A stretch of DNA of 64,000 bases from positions 37,357,001 through 37,421,000 of the forward strand of contig CM074855.1 in the NCBI GenBank assembly GCA_037501455.1. The letters run 5' to 3'. The notes under the pieces were generated by a model. That model worked only from the letters and a program-made list of their open reading frames with translations. It was not told where the DNA came from and ran no database searches. The translations under genes and the position numbers were made by a program. Shown here piece by piece: positions 45,942-57,107 of this stretch. The DNA comes from Lantana camara. Its lineage: Eukaryota > Streptophyta > Magnoliopsida > Lamiales > Verbenaceae. Each line of letters begins with the position of its first letter. Position 1 is the first letter of the stretch.

Positions 45942-47636
45942 ATGCTGTCATCAATGGATTTAAGCTCTCAAAGTGATATTTGTGGTATTTGTATGGGAAG
46001 CCATCCAACCAATGTATGTCCTTTGCTCCTTGGTGATCCTTTTTCTCATTTGCAGCCCATAACCGAGCAATGTGGAGTGTGTACGGGACCTCACAAAACT
46101 GATAAATGTCCATTACTTGATGAGGAACTTCAGCCCGCACGGAATGATTATCATTTTAATCGCACATCAAGTGCAATTCAGCCTCCACGACAATATCCAT
46201 CATCTTCCAATTCAGGTACGTCTCTTGAGGATATGTTTAAAGCCTTTATGATTAATGCACAACAATTTCAACAGGAAACTCGGACAAGCATGAAACAAAT
46301 GTGGCAATTCCAACAAGAGACCCGTAATAACATGCAGCAGTTTCAAAAGAAGTTGGAAAATCAAATTGGAGAATTAGCTTCCTCGGTGAGAAGATTGGAA
46401 GATAAAGAATCAAAATTTGAGCTACTTGCAGAAAAATGGACGAGTTATGATGACCAATCAAGAAATGAAAAAGTAGTACAGAAAACAGGGGCTGGAACAG
46501 AGCATAATACAGCAGTACAAATTTCTGGAATTGAAACAGAGCAGGACTGTACAACAGATATGAGCATAAGGGATGACAACAACTTAAGGTCAGACGAGGA
46601 ATCCAGACCTGCTGTACAATCTCAACCTTTGATCAGCCCAAAGCCAACTTTACAGAGGTATGTTAAGTTTCAAAAAGATAAATCAGAGTTCCACAATGAT
46701 GAATCAATGTTCCTAAAGGCACTTTACAATGTCGAGGTAAATGTCCCATTACTTGATGTAATTAAATCTATGCCTCAATATATGAATTCTCTTAAAGAAT
46801 TGTGTGCTACTAAGGAAAGTATGCCTTGTTATGGGAAGGTAAGTATAGGAAAGAATTTCTCTGATACCCTTCAAGGAAAGATACCTCAAGTGAGTAATGA
46901 CCAAAGTTTATTTGCTCTTCCATGTAAAATAGGAACTGTTGGAATTGATAGAGCCTTATGTGATTATAGTTCCTCTATAAATTTGATGCCTTTGTCTATT
47001 TGCTCACAACTGCATATTAATTCCATGAGAAAAACAGGTATGATCATTAAACTTGATAATGGAACAATTGTTTATCCTAAGGGCATATTGGAAAATGTTT
47101 TAATTCAAGTAGATGGCATGATTTTCCCCGTGGACTTCTTGGTAGTTGATAACTCATTTGATGTTTTGCTAGGAAAACCCTTTCTTGATATATCTAAGAC
47201 AAAAATCAATGAGTTTGATCACACACTCACGATGGACTTTAATGGAAATGTTGTTAAATTTGCTATGTTTGATTCCATAAAGTCTCCTAGTGAGTTGTTT
47301 TGTTTAGATGACATGGGTTTCGTTAGTCCCCTTCCATGTGATGCATCTTTTGAGTTGGACTACAATGATAAAGATATTTTTAGCTCTCACTTTCATTCGC
47401 TTTTTAGGAAATCCTACTTTGTTGAAGCTAAGTGGTTGTTTTATCAATCCTTATTGAGTCAATTTCCTAATAAGTTGAGTTTTAAATGGAAGAAAACATT
47501 TCTATGCACTCACATATATCTTTGTCATATAGGGGATTTCAACAGCCAGGATGAAGACCTGTTAATTCTGAACATACATTATTTGAAAGGATTTTATGCA
47601 GGTTTTCCCATGAAAGATGTGAAGGATTTTAATTGA
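45942..47636 (+). CDS. Element E gag C-terminal/protease-like protein, 564 aa
   Basis: A single intact frame, starting 80 bases after the primer site. Two nucleocapsid-type knuckles open it, C14-x2-C17-x3-H21-x4-C26 and C44-x2-C47-x3-H51-x4-C56. A glutamine-rich probable coiled coil follows (about residues 100-155), then an acidic linker. From about 265 the sequence follows the Athila gag-protease region: IGTVGIDRALCDYSSSINLM with the expected catalytic Asp341, and DVLLGKPFLD at 407. The usual D-L-G-A-S loop reads D-Y-S-S-S, so the glycine next to the aspartate is lost and protease activity is doubtful. The capsid domain normally N-terminal to the knuckles is absent, as is all of pol. The protein probably binds its RNA for packaging by a helper element. 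Confidence 0.85.
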   Translation: MLSSMDLSSQSDICGICMGSHPTNVCPLLLGDPFSHLQPITEQCGVCTGPHKTDKCPLLDEELQPARNDYHFNRTSSAIQPPRQYPSSSNSGTSLEDMFKAFMINAQQFQQETRTSMKQMWQFQQETRNNMQQFQKKLENQIGELASSVRRLEDKESKFELLAEKWTSYDDQSRNEKVVQKTGAGTEHNTAVQISGIETEQDCTTDMSIRDDNNLRSDEESRPAVQSQPLISPKPTLQRYVKFQKDKSEFHNDESMFLKALYNVEVNVPLLDVIKSMPQYMNSLKELCATKESMPCYGKVSIGKNFSDTLQGKIPQVSNDQSLFALPCKIGTVGIDRALCDYSSSINLMPLSICSQLHINSMRKTGMIIKLDNGTIVYPKGILENVLIQVDGMIFPVDFLVVDNSFDVLLGKPFLDISKTKINEFDHTLTMDFNGNVVKFAMFDSIKSPSELFCLDDMGFVSPLPCDASFELDYNDKDIFSSHFHSLFRKSYFVEAKWLFYQSLLSQFPNKLSFKWKKTFLCTHIYLCHIGDFNSQDEDLLILNIHYLKGFYAGFPMKDVKDFN

Positions 47637-49008
47637 AGTCAAGTGATGTCACATATCGTCTAGCCTAGGACATTAAACAAGGGCGCTTTTTGGGAGGCAA
47701 CCCAATATCTTTTGATTTTTTGTTATTTAGTTCGTGTTTCTCTGTGTTTCTTGGCTAAGGACCGCTTTTTGTGTAATTTTCAGATTATGGCAGAAACAGG
47801 GCTCCAGGACCCAGACTGCAAAGGATGATCATCCCTTAAGCCTCATGAATCCCTCACAGTTTCAATAAATGAATTCAGGGGAGTCCTCATGCTCTTACCT
47901 TTTCTTTTATTATATATTAAGGATAATGTGGAATAAGTGTGGGGGAATTATTCTGGTAGTTTATGAATATTTTGGCTGGAATAGTAAAGGATGAAAAGCA
48001 TGTAGAATGATTATTTTGCATGGTTATATTTTATTTCTGCCTAATTTGATAGCCTAGTTGTTAGTTCTTAGCTCTTTTTGCTTAGGTCCTTAGTTCCTTT
48101 TGTTGAGTTTTTGTGCAGCTCTATTAGTTTGAACTTGACCATGTGCAACATGTTTTGATTTGAGAACTTATGAACATGAAAAATAGGTTGAAATAACATG
48201 AATTTCCATGCTTAATTTTTGGAGTTGATCAAATTTATAAGTTCTTTGGCTCTGATAGAGAATGTTTTTGAATTTAGATTAATGGTTGAAAAACTGAAAT
48301 TGCATGCTTAAATTGGACCTTCATGTGTGAAAAAGTGTGTAAATTTTGGACTGTCTAAAACTGAATGTTATTGATGCTGAATGCTAATGTCAATGTTGAT
48401 TGAGGGATTATGTTATGAATAAGGCTGTAATGCCATTAGTTTCTGAATAAGGCTTTTAAAGCGATTGCTCTCTGAATAAGGCTGTTACAGCTATTTGCTT
48501 GATGCAATCCGCTCGTTTCACTCCGCTGGTTACCTAAGGCTAAATACGAATCATAAATTGAAAAATGGGTGACCATGAGTGATGCACTAAGTGCAGTCTA
48601 GGGATAGTCATATATTACCAAAGCGGTATTATGACACCCGAAATAGACAACGTTTTAAATTTTGGTATAAGTGTTATGTTGGAACCCTCACTTTATCTTT
48701 AGTTTTGTTGGAATTTAGACAGTCCAGAATAAGCACCCTTTGATCATATGTTGTGATTACTACTTGGTAAATGTGCATGATTAAATAAATTCTGAATTCC
48801 TTAACATTCTCTAGCAAGTTAAATACTTAGAATTTGTTCTTTCCATTTTGAAAGACTGTGGAGACTTGTTATGATGCTTATTTTAGTGTTCACATTTTCT
48901 CATTGATAAACTGTGGGGCTGATGTGGTTTGGTGGGGATCATCTTGCAGTTGTTTAGGAATAGATATTGTTGCTTAGGGACAAGCAAAAGTCTAAGTGTG
49001 GGGGGATT
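47637..49008 (+). other. Element E non-coding 3' internal region with polypurine tract
   Basis: About 1.37 kb without coding capacity. Near its start ACATTAAACAAGGGCGC and GGGAGGCAACCCAA are phrases commonly seen after the coding part of Athila-like elements. A purine run AATAAGTGTGGGGGAATT at about 47931 looks like a second, internal tract. The functional polypurine tract AAGTGTGGGGGGATT ends at 49008, next to the 3' LTR. Short repeats CTGAATAAGGCT(G/T)T occur three times near 48418-48485. Confidence 0.8.
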
Positions 49009-50479
49009 TGATAGTATGCATAAATTACATGAAAATCTCTTTAATTTCCCCCTGAATTGGATTAGATTTCTACTTAATTTGCTTTTATTTGGCTTTTGCA
49101 GAATCATATTGAGAAATGAGGGATTTGGGCAGAATCATGAAGAAAAAGATGCTAAGTGTTGAAAATGCCTGAGACATGACCCCAATGCATGATCATCCCT
49201 AAGGCTAATGCGCATACAGCAGACCACGGTCAACAAGTGCGGCTGAATCCTCTTGTTGGGACAGCTGGCACACATGCAGCTGCTCTAGCTCAGTTTTGTG
49301 CGTCTCAAGACTGAAGATTACGATTTTGGGAGTGGCAAAAGCACTTTTGCCTTGGTTTGTGTGCCCAACTTGCAAACTTGGAGATATAAGCTAGAATTAA
49401 AAGGCAAAAGGGCTGATAATTCATCTTGGGGGCTGGAGAGGAAGTTACGCAGCAGCTGCTACTGCTGGAGCAGAGCAAGAACAGGGGCTGAATCCCCTGT
49501 TTCGGCCAAGAGCAAGAATTCCTCCTTCTTTCCCTCTTTTACTTGAATTTCATAGATAGTTTATGGAGTAGTTTAACTTATGTTTTGTAGACAAGCTTAG
49601 CTAGTTTAAGTTCAGTTCTTTACAGTTTGTTAGCTCTCTATTTTCTGTAAATATGAACAGCAGTTAAGCTCTTTGTTTCTAGTTAAGTTATTTAGTGATT
49701 CATGCTATGATTTGTGAGGTTTAATCGGTTCTTACATCTTCGAATTCCTTGGTATATGCATGCTTCTTGTTCGAATTGTATGGACTTGTTTTGGGATAAT
49801 TTTCTGATCAACTATTGTCTTGATACTTGCTTCATTTGACTGCACAAATAACTTGATCCGTAATTGTCATGTTAGATGTGCCTAAGAGTTACACATCATT
49901 GAAGGCTTACCACCATGTTTGCTTGATAATGATGAGATGCATGTATAATAACTTAAACATTCCAAGCTTCTTGAGTTTGTTGGTTAGGATTGGTGTCCTT
50001 TTCATGATTAATGCTGTCACAAAGTTAAATCTTAGGATCGTATCTTCAAGACTGCTTTTGTGATAAGAAGATGGTTAATGAGCTTCTCATGATCATTATA
50101 AACTTAAGAAAGGACTAGGGTGTGCAGAGCTTGTTGTCCGCCGCAGCCAATCTATCAAATGGAATTGAAGTTTATTATTGCACCTATGATCGAATCATTA
50201 GTTTGAATCGTACAAATAACTTGACTAGAGTATTATTTCCTAGTTACTTTAATTTCATGTTCTTTAGTTAGTGTTAAATTTCAGCTTGTTATTTTATTTC
50301 CTGCACCTTTAGTTTATTGCGTCAACCTCCCCCCCTCTTTTATTTTTGTTGTTGTTTGCTTGGCTATTAGGAGGTTCACGAGACCAACCAATCTCCGTGG
50401 GATCGACCCTTTGCCACTATACACAATTTATTGTGTTTAGTAGTTTAGGATTATTGTTTGGTGGATTCGGCACCCATCA
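49009..50479 (+). mobile_element. Element E 3' LTR
   Basis: 1,471 bp, identical in length to the 5' LTR, with one substitution seen at about 49748. Confidence 0.95.
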
Positions 50480-50484
50480 TTATC

Positions 50485-51027
50485 ACGTCCACAATAACTG
50501 CAAAGAAGTTTCCCAGAAGATGTTGTTGAAACTGGGTTACACGAAGTTCCCGAACTCGGTCCAAGTGATTGCTTCTTTTTCTTGCGAGATCTTTCCTGAG
50601 GTGCCGGGGTATGATAAGAGATAGGCCGCTTTCCTTTGCTAAAAAGCTGTCCCGACTTCGAACCTGAAGCCTGTCCGGGGTGAGGATTAGACCTTCTTGC
50701 CTCAAACAAAGTGGTGCCTCGGTCCTTTTCTTGGGAGTCACTCGGAATTAGTTCCCACACTCTTTTGATTTTCTTGAGTTGTGATCTGGTGGAATCCTTG
50801 TTTCCTTCAAAGGGTCTTGAGGATGGTTGGTTTTGAAATTCCCTAAATGCCATCGAAATTTGGCCCGGCTGTGATGCTAAGTCCCGCGACTCGGAAGAAA
50901 CATACTCTTTTATCTTCTGATCTACTAAACGAACCAAAGACTCGAAAAACTCCTGAGGCTGAACCGGAGGGGGTAGTTGCGGAGAAACTCTAGGCACTCG
51001 CTCCCTATAAGGGCGATCTTGCGACAT
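50485..51027 (-). pseudogene. Family D zinc-knuckle protein, N-terminal part, cut by element E
   Basis: ATG at 51025-51027 (MSQDRPYRERVPRVSP) through the basic RSRKKKKQ segment to the start of the first knuckle, LLCSYCGRDN, where element E interrupts. It continues at 44368-44123. The open frame reading on from here into E's LTR (to 50437) is artificial. Confidence 0.9.
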
Positions 51028-53286
51028 CCTGTTAATCAAGACACTGAATATGCATGTTGAATTAATATGCCAATGCACGTTACCCACTCGGAAATAATAT
51101 TTCAGCACATTGGAGCAATTAAGTTCAATCAGAAAAATTACATATATGTAAAGAAATTTAAAATTAAGTTACGTATGATGCACGTGCTTATGAATGCATT
51201 GAACCTGTCACCGAGGTGATGGAAAATTTATCTCGACATGAAATTCCTTATTTGTTGAATCATAGGCTTGCCTTGAACTGGTAATCATTTCTTGTTTTCC
51301 CACGGTCTTCCATTCTTCAAATTTATCTAACCTTCACTTGAACATTCTCACGACTCGTATTATGATTTCTAAAACCCGAAATCTTCAATGCTCACGGAGT
51401 TAACATCTAGCTTACTCTTTAGTAATTGCTCCCCAATTTGCCCGAATCCTTTTCATGGTCGTCACTCTGATCCAACTCCCTGGTTTGCTCATTAAGAGTT
51501 TGAATAATTGAATAAATTCCCTTTTCCTTGTTTGCATTCGACCACCCAACCTTTACCTAGTAGTTCGTTGCCTTCTTTACCTTCTTCAGTTATTGCTTCA
51601 TGTCCTTTAACGCGATCTCTCCACACGACAATTCAGCTTGGATCTGGATATGCCCACTACAGCAATCTTTAACATGATTGTCTTTCAATTTCATATTCAC
51701 TGGAGTGCTGAGCTTCCTTTATCCCTTCCTTAATTGAAATCCCAAAATTGTCCTTGCGTTAACTGGGGTAACTATATGATCCCTAAACAAGAACTCTTGA
51801 ATTCCATTTCTGTTCCACTTATGGAATTAATTCCCTGACCCCTCTCGAACCAAAAGTCTCCAGTTATTCTCCTAATTCACCAAGTTGCCACCGTGACTGA
51901 AACCCTTCAGGTCTACTCTTTCAATTTGAATCGGTTATAGAACTCTTCTTCTTACTTATCTACTTCTGAGCATATAATTTCCTTCCAAAATTCCTTATCA
52001 TCCGTTGCCATTTTCATTTGGTACTCCAATCTCCCAATTCTCACTCTTGCACGACCCTCTAAATTGAATACGGAAAATAAACTCATTCCAATCTGTTATA
52101 GAGTCCTAGGAGCTTTACCTTTCGTGAATCCAAATCTACCAGCTCGATTGAAATGATCTTCCTCTCCTACTTGAATTTGCTTCCCAACTAACTAAGTCTC
52201 AGTTTAACGACACACCTAAATCTTGAGTAATTAGTACCCCAATCTCCTTCACCTTATCCTCGGATGAAGTAGACTTCCTGGCCCGGTAGACGCGTCATCT
52301 TTGATAGTACAAATCTCCCACAGTGCATTCTTCTATTTCAGATCTCATTCCTTAAATCATAACTCGATGAACTTGCCTTCGAACTTTTTACCATATTTGA
52401 TCCTTAGTCTAAAATCCCTTGGTAGCACTTTCTGTGAATTGATGATCCAAGTTGAAAATTCTTAAATTTGAGATGCTTCGGCTCATTGCTCCATATCTTC
52501 CAATTCAACCACATCATAGTTGACAGTCTTTTTAAAGCCCTTATTCCCGAGAATACCTCTTTTCCCTATTATTAGACTCCCGGTTAGGCATCTTCGAAAC
52601 TCCTTTTTCCATCCAACCCTTGAATCACTCGCTAACGGCAATCCAGTTATTCTCGCAACACGACAATTTATCTTGACTCAGAAAATAACTTATCTTACCC
52701 GAGTGTAGAATCCCGAACATGCTGATTTTCCATAGCTAGTTGTTTAATCTTTCTGGCTGTCGTGTTTGAAAGTCGAATCCGATTGTTTTAAACCCAAAGG
52801 TAATTCCCAAGCTTGTACTTCGATCGGAAACACTTAATTGACTTTCCTCCACGCCCTCAATTTGAGCCTCAACACCCTTCTGAAATCCTGTAGTAGCCCA
52901 AAATTATCGAGCAAGTGGCCGTGGTTTGACATTCTTTCCACAACCTGCAACTCACAACCTTCTTTGAAACAATTGCATGTGGGTAAGGCATGCTCATGTC
53001 ACATAATGATCACATAATTAATGCTTACGGTAAAAATTTAATATAAATGCAGCAAGTAGTGTATCAATGTTTAAAATAGAACACATTAAGCGCATAATTT
53101 CAAAGAATTCAAGATCAGTTAATTAACAATAAATTGCAAAACTCAATGCAAAGCACAAGTTGTCAAGTAGTCTAATTAATTCAAAGAATTCAAATAATAT
53201 GCAAGACTCTCAATCAACAATTAGTCCTATGCCGTTCGACTTAGACTTGACACGACACGACACTAGAACCTCGGTTTTGCAACCGG
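51028..53286 (-). other. Family D leader region, unit 1
   Basis: About 2.26 kb lies between the primer site and the zinc-knuckle gene, unusually long for a Ty3 leader. On minus, an acceptor-like TTGCAG and then ATGTCAAACCACGGCCACTT start a short frame of about 32 codons (from about 52940) that ends in a stop. No RT, integrase or protease motif is legible. Possibly the remains of a former gag or pol region. Confidence 0.6.
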
Positions 53287-53298
53287 GCTCTGATACCA
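53287..53298 (-). other. Family D primer-binding site, unit 1 (tRNA-iMet)
   Basis: On minus TGGTATCAGAGC, next to LTR 2. The sequence continues CCGG rather than following the tRNA. Confidence 0.88.
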
Positions 53299-53305
53299 CC
53301 TCAGA

Positions 53306-55912
53306 TGTAGCACCCCTATACGTAGGGATACCACACCCCCGCACTATAGGCCGATCCACATACAAAATGGACCATCCGTACATGAACTAACCTATAGCGA
53401 ACGGGTGACAAAGAAAAGAAAAGACGAGCTAGGCGGGACTAAACCCCAAGGCAATACAAAATCAAGACATAACAGTTAAAAGCGGAAGCATTAACTCATA
53501 AATACATATAGGTACCATATTTATCAGATAGATACGTCTAGATACCAAACTTAACTATCAATACATTATCATCTCTTATACATGATCAAGTATTCAGAAT
53601 GTGATAGCAATAGACATGACATGAGAAGTAGTAAAATATATACATGATGGTACACTGATAGACTCGTGACAATGCAAGACTGGACCAGACTCCCGCCTAG
53701 CACGACCGGCTCTCAAGTACCTGAAAAGTGAAGTATCAGTCTACCGAAGACTGAGTGAGGGGCATAAATATATATATAGCGCAATCACATGCAAGTTATA
53801 ACCTCGGGTAAGGTTTTATAGTTAAAAGTTATAAGTTCACAATAATATAAACTCGCCCGAGATTACAACTACCAGTATTAAGTACTTGTTCATTTTCATG
53901 CAATCAATCAATACATGGCCCCGGCGAGTAAGGGCGGTCTCCAACCGATCTCCCAATGAACATGAACATGCTTGCTTGTTTAATAGTCAATAGGTGATCA
54001 TGCAATTCACTTATCGTGCAATCGTGCGATAGTGTACTCATATAACACGTTCATGAAATGACAATCATGCAATAACCCGAGGCGCATCCGTGGTGCCGGA
54101 CTCGTCCCCAGTCTCCTTTTTCCTCCGGTTTGATGAAGGGATTGCAAGGCCCCAACATCCAATCTCATTGAGCAGAGGGTACGTGAATCCCTAAGCCCGG
54201 AGCTCCTTCCTCCACTAATCTCCTAGTGGATTCAGGGGTGACCCCTAACATGGTGAGGATAGCGCCAGAGTTACCCGTCAGCCCTTACTTTCCCGGTTGG
54301 CTCTAATCACTACCCTCGGGCCCAAACGGAACCGGTCATGCTACTCGCCTAAACATGCATGAAACTATACCTGACTTGCTTGCTTGCTTGAACCTGGCTT
54401 GAAATGATTAATGATTTATAGAAAGTATAACCGTAAATACTATTTTGGCCAAAATATCACATAAGGGGTATACGGGTTCTATGTAACTAACAATTAAACC
54501 TCACCTATACCGACAAAGACAAGTAGGCACGACCTACGGGGCTTGCTCCTCGTCCCTACCCTCGTGACCTGTGCAAACACGACACTTATACATGAGACAT
54601 GACCCAAAATGCCCAAAATGTGACGAACGGCGGAAATGTATCGAGATGACCACGAAAATGCAATGTGGTATGATCACATGTTGTTTCACATCATATTAAC
54701 ACATATTACAGCAATTCGGGGTCAAAGAAGTCGTTGGATCGAGGGGCTAAAAGTGTAATTTTATGCAGTCACATTTGTTCTGTCAGCGAGGTGGGAACGG
54801 CCGTTCCGGACCCCTTTGTAAAATGGGAACGGTCGTTCCCACAACCCCCAAAAACGCACCAACGTTTTCCCCCTTTAAAACGCGCGGAAGCTGGGAACGG
54901 CCCTTCCGGCACAAGGCCAAAATGGGAACGGCCGTTCCCATGCTCGGCCGCCTAAATCATTTGAAAAGGTGGGAACGCCCGTTCCCACAATGCCTTGAGG
55001 CTGGGAACGGCCGTTCCCTGTTTCTGCAAATATGAAGAACAGAGGAAAACAGAGTATGGCTACGGGAAAGCATAACAAAGCCACCAAAAATCCATTTTCA
55101 ATCTACCAAGTTATGTTTTGCCGGCAGTATGATGCATACATATTCAACAAGCAATAAAACTCCATTTAAACACCTAAATCATGGAAAATCACCAAGAATC
55201 CAGGTTCCAAGTTCATGATCACACTTGATCATTCAAGCTCAATTCTCAACCAATTCATGCACAAATCATGCCATAATTCATGATATAATCACATAATCAT
55301 GCTTCCAACTTCAATTAACTCATCTAACATATAAATCCCAAACCCTAGCTCAATCATACATGCTCAAGAATCAAGAGTTCATGCACAACCAACCTTGGAA
55401 ATGAAAGAAAGGAAGAAGATGGATGAGGGTGATGATCAAGCTTCCCAAACTTGGATTAATACTTGAAATTCTTGATGAAATGGATGAAAATCACTTCATT
55501 TCGTTCTCTTCTTAATACCGAGAGAGAGAGGAAGCAAATATGATGAAAGATCAAGAATGAAATGAGTTTGGAAGCTAGGAGATGATATACCGTGATATTT
55601 AGGAAATATGTAATATTTGCAATTAAACCCTCCAAGTTATTTAAGTTAAGCAATTAAGGATATCAAGTTTGGAAAGTGATCACTTTAGTCGTCAAAGGTT
55701 TCATGCAATTTGGTCCCTAAATTTAAAAGAATGAACGTATAGGACCAAGTTGACAATTAAATCATTTTCGGTAATTAATTCACGAAATAAATATTTTCAA
55801 GTTATGAGATAAATTATGAGTATAATATGAATTTCATGAAAGTATTATAAATTTTAATTTATAAAATTATTTTAGACATAAGATATCAATAAATAAAAAT
55901 CGGGGCGTTACA
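53306..55912 (-). mobile_element. Family D LTR 2 (shared by units 1 and 2)
   Basis: It serves as 5' LTR of the unit on its left and 3' LTR of the unit on its right. Length and ends are as in LTR 1. Palindrome cluster at 54793-55018. Confidence 0.95.
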
Positions 55913-55931
55913 ACTCTCCCCCCCTTAAGAG
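55913..55931 (-). other. Family D polypurine tract, unit 2
   Basis: Same sequence as at 43717, directly beside LTR 2. Confidence 0.85.
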
Positions 55932-55981
55932 GACCTGGTCCCCAGGTCCACTGTCAAGTTTTCAAACGATGCCCAAGTCAT

Positions 55982-56110
55982 AAGAGAACCCCGTCTCTTG
56001 AATGAGAATGAAAGAACCCCGTCTTTCACAAGAAGTGAGAAAACCCCGTTTCTCAACAAGAAGTGAGAGAGCCCCGTCTCTCAACAGAAAATGAGAGAGC
56101 CCCGTCTCTC
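55982..56110. repeat. Array of five hairpin units, unit 2
   Basis: Same five units and spacing as at 43786-43914, with no change in the arms. Confidence 0.92.
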
Positions 56111-56318
56111 ACTAGAAATGAAGTAGTTCAAAGAGTAAATAACGAGAACAATGGCATGAATGTTGCATGGACAAATAGAATCATAATCATTTCACAAATA
56201 TCATATAGACAACTAAACCAATTAATCACATACTTATCACTCATAATTAACTAGTTGGCAATGCACAAGAAATTAAATACAATAACAATAAAATAAGTGA
56301 TGTACGTGGTATGCATGG

Positions 56319-57107
56319 TTAAATGTACCGTTCACCGATGGTTGTACTATGCATATAACCGGTACCTTCTTCTTCCCGGACCCGATTCACATTTTCATTT
56401 TGCACTCCCCTCTCGCGAACACCTTCCCGTGCTTGCACTAGTAATCTTCCACCCCCGGTCGATTTCCCTCGTAGCCTTGAGCAAGTGTCGATGTGATGCT
56501 CGTCACTTCCACAGTAGAGACATAATCCCAACCGTTTCCTACAGCCATCATAAGTGTGGTTATCACGTCCACAATAACTGCAAAGAAGTTTCCCAGAAGA
56601 TGTTGTTGAAACTGGGTTACACGAAGTTCCCGAACTCGGTCCAAGTGATTGCTTCTTTTTCTTACGAGATCTTTCCTGAGGTGCCGGGGTATGATAAGAG
56701 ATAGGCCGCTTTCCTTTGCTAAAAAGCTGTCCCGACTTCGAACCTGAAGCCTGTCCGGGGTGAGGATTAGACCTTCTTGCCTCAAACAAAGTGGTGCCTC
56801 GGTCCTTTTCTTGGGAGTCACTCGGAATTAGTTCCCACACTCTTTTGATTTTCTTGAGTTGTGATCTGGTGGAATCCTTGTTTCCTTCAAAGGGTCTTGA
56901 GGATGCTTGGTTTTGAAATTCCCTAAATGCCATCGAAATTTGGCCCGGCTGTGATGCTAAGTCCCGCGACTCGGAAGAAACATACTCTTTTATCTTCTGA
57001 TCTACTAAACGAACCAAAGACTCGAAAAACTCCTGAGGCTGAACCGGAGGGGGTAGTTGCGGAGAAACTCTAGGCACTCGCTCCCTATAAGGGCGATCTT
57101 GCGACAT
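56319..57107 (-). CDS. Family D gag-like protein with two CCHC knuckles, 262 aa (unit 2)
   Basis: The start chosen is ATG at 57105-57107 (MSQDRPYRERVPRVSP). An in-frame ATG 27 codons upstream would add a hydrophobic stretch (CIFSVLI) unlike gag. Order: proline-rich start, an amphipathic helix-like FFESLVRLVDQKIKEYV (about 28-44), a polar middle, a basic RSRKKKKQSL that may act as nuclear or RNA-binding signal, knuckles CSYCGRDNHTYDGC (176-189) and CLYCGSDEHHIDTC (196-209), and an Arg/Glu-rich tail. Capsid, protease and polymerase are absent. It probably binds element RNA. The frame is open in units 2 and 3, which is notable for an element with nothing else to encode. Confidence 0.75.
   Translation of the reverse strand: MSQDRPYRERVPRVSPQLPPPVQPQEFFESLVRLVDQKIKEYVSSESRDLASQPGQISMAFREFQNQASSRPFEGNKDSTRSQLKKIKRVWELIPSDSQEKDRGTTLFEARRSNPHPGQASGSKSGQLFSKGKRPISYHTPAPQERSRKKKKQSLGPSSGTSCNPVSTTSSGKLLCSYCGRDNHTYDGCRKRLGLCLYCGSDEHHIDTCSRLRGKSTGGGRLLVQAREGVRERGVQNENVNRVREEEGTGYMHSTTIGERYI

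Larger units (their letters stand above)
44369..50479 (+). mobile_element. Element E: young non-autonomous Athila-like retrotransposon, TSD TTATC
   Basis: LTRs of 1,471 bp at 44369-45839 and 49009-50479 start TGATAGTATGCAT and end CACCCATCA. TTATC stands at 44364-44368 and 50480-50484, and the empty site is present in array units 2 and 3. The only LTR difference I found is CGAATTCGTTGG versus CGAATTCCTTGG, so insertion is very recent. A tRNA-Asp primer site, one 564-codon gene and a polypurine tract are present. RT, RNase H and integrase are absent, so it must use enzymes from an autonomous Athila/Tat-lineage relative. Confidence 0.95.
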
